A stretch of DNA of 64,000 nt, taken from positions 1 through 64,000 of the forward strand of contig JAFZRR010000017.1 in NCBI GenBank assembly GCA_017619815.1. The letters run 5' to 3'. Numbering within the stretch: position 1 is the stretch's first letter; each line of letters opens with the position of its first letter. Position numbers and translations under genes: made by a program. The notes beneath the pieces were generated by a model. That model did not search any database, was not told the DNA's origin, and saw only the letters and a program-made list of their open reading frames with translations. Source of the DNA: Bacilli bacterium (GTDB taxonomy: Bacteria > Bacillota_I > Bacilli_A > RFN20 > CAG-826). Below are positions 60,740 to 64,000 of the stretch, piece after piece.

Positions 60740-62296
60740 TTAGAATTCTTTTTTATCAAATTTCTTGATGTCTTTATAAACATCTTTTAGTTGTGGGAAC
60801 ATCTTTAAATAGACTTTTCTATAAAGATAATTGTATTGCTTGTGAGCAACTTGATTTGGTTGGAATGTAGAGGTTACTCTACTCATTTTTGACATAGCCT
60901 CTTCTATGGAAGAGAAGTGACCAGCAGCAACGAATGTTGAGATGGCAGCGCCTAATGATGTGGTTTCAAATGTTTGTACTCTTGAAACTGGTAAACCAAA
61001 TACATCAGATGTAATTTGGCAAATAACATCACTTTGAGATCCACCACCGGAAATCATAAGACTCTTTACTTTATGCTTTTGAGATTTTTCAATTCCTTCT
61101 AAACCTTCTCTTAATGCATAGGCAATACCTTCGATAATTGCGCGGTATAAATGTTCCATCGTATGTACATCTGAGAAACCAATAATTGCACCTTTTGCTA
61201 ATGGTCTAGAGAGACCTGGACCCCAATATGGTTGTAGGACAAGTCCATCACTTCCTGGTGGGATGGTCCAGAGCTTACTATTCAAAAGCTCTTCAACTGC
61301 CATTTCTTGAATTTTAGCTTCATTAACTAATTCAGGAGCAAACTCTCTACTAAACCATGTTAACATCCAATAACCACGATAGATTTGGACATCCATGTTA
61401 TACCAATTTGGTACAGCTGCTGGATATGCAGGTAAGAACTTTTCTGGTTCGTGATATTTTTGATTTGATACTTCAATTGTGGATGCTGTGCCATAAGAAA
61501 TAGCACCAATATCTTTAGATAAAGCACCAAGACCAACTGTTTCACACGCTTTATCGGAGCCAGTCGCATATACTTTGATTCCGTGTGGCAAACCACATTG
61601 ATCAGCAATTTCATCTTTGATTTCGCCTAAGCATTCACCTGGTTGTTTTAATTCAGGAAGCATTCTGCTTGGAATTCCGAAAATTCTTCCTTTCAAAGCG
61701 CCTTCTTTGTACCATGCTCTCTTCTTGAAATTAATTGGATAATGACCAGTAACAGATGCTGCACTATCAACTAGATTTCCAGTCAATAAGTAAGTTAAAT
61801 ATGTTGAGATGTTTACATACTTAAAAGTCTTATCCCAAGTTTCTGGTTCGTTTTCTTTTAACCAGTGCGCGATTGTTCTTTTTCTATTTAATTCAATAGT
61901 GTTTGTCATGCCCACTAATCGGAAAGCAAAACGATGCAAAAGTGGAAGTTTTTCTTTTGCTAATGCCATTCTTTGATCTAACCATAAAACACATGGTCTT
62001 AATGGTTTGAGATTCTTGTCTAATTGGACAGATGTATCTCTAAATGTTGTGATTGTACAACCAACAATATTTGGGAGTAATGCTTTGGCTTTTTCCGCTA
62101 ATTCTTTTAAGCATTTTAAAGCTAAATCCCAATAGAAATTAGGCTCTTGTTCAGCATAGCCTTTTTCTTTAGAAAAATATGCTGGTTCATAATGTGCTTT
62201 AACAATTTCTTTAATGGTTCCGGTATTATCGATCAATGCTGTTCTAAGTGATTGTGTACCAAAATCTAATGTAAGTACTAATGGATTCATTTTCAT
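60740..62296 (-). CDS. FGGY-family carbohydrate kinase
   Basis: 518 residues: LTLDFGTQSLRTALID, then VLWLDQRM (substrate loop), GSDKACETVGLGAL, SYGTASTIEV, and the C-terminal MISGGGSQSDVICQITSDVFGLPV, the two ATP-binding blocks of FGGY kinases. Similar to xylulokinase/glycerol kinase but the substrate cannot be read. A GGCGGT ribosome site lies 8 nt before the ATG. It opens the operon kinase / ATP-grasp / 47-aa protein. Confidence 0.9.
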   Translation of the reverse strand: MKMNPLVLTLDFGTQSLRTALIDNTGTIKEIVKAHYEPAYFSKEKGYAEQEPNFYWDLALKCLKELAEKAKALLPNIVGCTITTFRDTSVQLDKNLKPLRPCVLWLDQRMALAKEKLPLLHRFAFRLVGMTNTIELNRKRTIAHWLKENEPETWDKTFKYVNISTYLTYLLTGNLVDSAASVTGHYPINFKKRAWYKEGALKGRIFGIPSRMLPELKQPGECLGEIKDEIADQCGLPHGIKVYATGSDKACETVGLGALSKDIGAISYGTASTIEVSNQKYHEPEKFLPAYPAAVPNWYNMDVQIYRGYWMLTWFSREFAPELVNEAKIQEMAVEELLNSKLWTIPPGSDGLVLQPYWGPGLSRPLAKGAIIGFSDVHTMEHLYRAIIEGIAYALREGLEGIEKSQKHKVKSLMISGGGSQSDVICQITSDVFGLPVSRVQTFETTSLGAAISTFVAAGHFSSIEEAMSKMSRVTSTFQPNQVAHKQYNYLYRKVYLKMFPQLKDVYKDIKKFDKKEF

Positions 62297-62437
62297 AATT
62301 TTTACCGCCGACTATATTGTATAACATTTCATTTTTTGTGAAAAACAATACAACTCAATTAACGCGTGTGCTACGATTATTATGCAAGTGTGAGCGATAT
62401 ATGTGCTCTACACAACATGCCTATTAGGAGGAAATAT

Positions 62438-64000
62438 ATGGCTGAACAAAAAAGATACGTTTACCCCTTTGATGAAGCTTATGGCTTAGGCAAAGAAATC
62501 TTAGGTGGTAAAGGTGCTGGCTTAGCGGAAATGACACACATCGGTGTCCCAGTCCCAGAAGGTTTCACAATCTCAACAGAAGCTTGCACACTCTATTATC
62601 AAAGTGGAAAAGTCATCCCAGAATTTGTCCAAAAACAAATTTTTGACGCAATCGCACGCGTTGAAAAACAAACAGGCAAAACATTCGGTGGTGAACACAA
62701 TCCATTATTAGTTTCCGTCCGTTCCGGTGCACGCGTTAGTATGCCTGGTATGATGGATACAATCTTAAACTTAGGTTTAAACGAAGTTACTGCTGCTGCT
62801 TTAGCAAAAGAAACAGGTAACGAAAGATTCGCAATGGACTCTTATCGTCGTTTCATTCTTATGTTTACAAACATCGCCAAAGGTCATCCAAGAGATGCTA
62901 TGGACAAGATGCTTGAAAAAATCAAAGAAGAAAACGGTTACAAACTCGATACAGAAGTTACAGTCGATCAATTAAAAGACTTAGTTAAACGTTATAAAGA
63001 ATATTACAAGAACACCTTTGGTGAAGAATTCCCAACTGATCCAAAAGTTCAATTAATGGAAGCTGTTGCCGCAGTCTTTAGAAGCTGGGACAACCCACGT
63101 GCTAATATTTATCGTATGCAATATTCCATTCCTTATGAATGGGGTACCGCAGTTAACGTTCAATCCATGGCCTTTGGTAACAAGGGTGAAACATCTGGTA
63201 CAGGTGTTGCGTTCTCACGTAACGCTGCTACAGGTGAAAAAGTCATCTCTGCTGAATATTTACCAAACGCACAAGGTGAAGACGTCGTCGCAGGTATTCG
63301 TACACCATTACACATTGATGAATTAAAGAGAAGAATGCCTGATGTTTATGACCAATTCGTCAAAACAATCAAAAACATGGAACTCCACTATCGCGATATG
63401 CAAGATATGGAATTCACAGTCGAAGAAGGAAAACTCTACTTCTTACAAACACGTAGTGGTAAGAGAACCCCAGCCGCAGCCTTAAAGATGGCATGTGACA
63501 TGGTCGATGAAGAATTAATTACTAAAGAAGAAGCCGTTTTAAGAATTGATCCAGTCTCCTTCGATAAATTATTATTACCAAACTTTGACAGAGACGATTT
63601 AGCTGCTGCTAAAGATCGTTTAATCGCTCAAGGTAACCCAGCCGGCCCAGGTGCTGGTACAGGTAAATTAGCCTTCACAGCTGAAGAAGCTGAAAGAAGA
63701 CACAAAGCCGGTGAAAAAGTTGTCTTAGTCCGTGCTGAAACATCTCCAGAAGACTTAATCGGTATGATTGCTTCCGAAGGTATTCTCACAATGCGCGGTG
63801 GTATGACATCACACGCAGCCGTCGTTGCTCGTGGTATGGGTAAATGCTGTATTACAGGTTGCGCAGCCGCATTAATCGACGAAGAAAAAGAAACATTAAC
63901 AATCAATGGTAAAGTTTATGGTGTCAACGACACATTATCATTAGATGGTTCAACCGGCAACGTTTACGTTGGCGACATTAAGAAAGTTGCACCAGACCTC
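62438..64000 (+). CDS. ppdK: Pyruvate, phosphate dikinase (3' end outside window)
   Basis: 521 codons seen, no stop before the edge. N-terminal ATP-grasp nucleotide domain: YPFDEAYGLGKEILGGKGAGLAEMT, PLLVSVRSGARVSMPGMMDTILNLGL, and the FLQTRSGKRTP end; then the phosphohistidine domain GGMTSHAAVVARGMGKCCITGC with the catalytic His. It reversibly turns pyruvate, ATP and phosphate into PEP, AMP and PPi. The family is about 870-880 aa, so roughly 350 residues lie beyond the edge. Strong TAGGAGG ribosome site 6-7 nt upstream; unlike neighbours it uses many C-ending codons, which suggests high expression. Confidence 0.96.
   Translation, partial: MAEQKRYVYPFDEAYGLGKEILGGKGAGLAEMTHIGVPVPEGFTISTEACTLYYQSGKVIPEFVQKQIFDAIARVEKQTGKTFGGEHNPLLVSVRSGARVSMPGMMDTILNLGLNEVTAAALAKETGNERFAMDSYRRFILMFTNIAKGHPRDAMDKMLEKIKEENGYKLDTEVTVDQLKDLVKRYKEYYKNTFGEEFPTDPKVQLMEAVAAVFRSWDNPRANIYRMQYSIPYEWGTAVNVQSMAFGNKGETSGTGVAFSRNAATGEKVISAEYLPNAQGEDVVAGIRTPLHIDELKRRMPDVYDQFVKTIKNMELHYRDMQDMEFTVEEGKLYFLQTRSGKRTPAAALKMACDMVDEELITKEEAVLRIDPVSFDKLLLPNFDRDDLAAAKDRLIAQGNPAGPGAGTGKLAFTAEEAERRHKAGEKVVLVRAETSPEDLIGMIASEGILTMRGGMTSHAAVVARGMGKCCITGCAAALIDEEKETLTINGKVYGVNDTLSLDGSTGNVYVGDIKKVAPDL

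Noticed and set aside
1..64000. Mobile elements, prophage, defence or toxin-antitoxin systems
   Set aside because: No transposase, integrase, recombinase, restriction or Abi-type gene and no terminal inverted repeats were found on either strand.

Overview
This is a 64 kb piece of a low-GC Gram-positive (Firmicutes/Bacilli-type) chromosome. I base that on the AT-rich composition, the strong AGGAGG-type ribosome sites, the dnaX-ybaB-recR-tmk-holB-ricT-rsmI block, the comFA/comFC pair, UvrX-YolD, YitT, and RpiB-PrmC-PrfA. It keeps a release factor 2 gene with its programmed frameshift and uses TGG for Trp, so it reads the standard bacterial code, unlike Mycoplasma. An uncultured gut-type lineage near Erysipelotrichia/Acholeplasma/RF39 would fit, but that placement is inference. 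I see no transposase, prophage, integrase or CRISPR array.

Layout. 1-2.5 kb: GNAT acetyltransferase (cut by the window edge) and a flotillin operon. 2.8-8 kb: a secreted protein, an S41-like lipoprotein, a membrane-anchored unknown and a YhhN protein. 8.2-15.2 kb: a seven-gene matrix/export operon (locus A) with a two-domain cytoplasmic unknown, small membrane proteins, a SipW-type signal peptidase and three TasA-like exported proteins, two of them fused to beta-helix domains. 15.35-16.4 kb: an apparently untranslated RNA of about 1.04 kb on the minus strand with its own promoter and terminator; it is built from three covarying structural units with a period near 300 nt. 17-21.5 kb: a PlsC-zinc ribbon protein, a PAP2 phosphatase and an M6-like metalloprotease lipoprotein. 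21.7-24.2 kb: a c-di-GMP-I riboswitch, predicted to be an ON switch, in front of a second SipW operon (locus B). 24.3-28.6 kb: a three-gene ABC exporter, tRNA-Ala and UvrX-YolD. 28.6-32.3 kb: hpt, prs, upp and an M29 aminopeptidase. 32.4-44.2 kb: a DUF308-like membrane protein, then secG, uvrB, yitT, prfB, secA, comFC, comFA, rpiB, prmC and prfA. 44.3-50.3 kb: the dnaX-rsmI block. 50.3-62.3 kb: a YfhO-like membrane protein, typA, a TrkA-C membrane protein, RluA, a RimK-like ligase, DegV, and an FGGY kinase/ATP-grasp/47-aa operon. 62.4 kb to the end: pyruvate phosphate dikinase, running off the window.

How it fits together. The most distinctive content is surface and matrix biology. Two SipW peptidases each sit with their own small exported proteins, and the two sets have different sequences at the end of the signal peptide (GT-I/F-A-Y/L-F in locus A, AAWT in locus B). 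Locus B is wired to c-di-GMP, a biofilm signal, and a third secreted protein at 2.86 kb is a paralogue of the locus B cargo without a peptidase beside it. The large RNA lies directly upstream of locus A on the same strand and is the best candidate for something undescribed. A second theme is leaderless transcription: several genes have a TATAAT box ending only 5-10 nt before the ATG and no ribosome site.

All assignments come from reading the sequence and recalled family motifs; no database or folding program was run.
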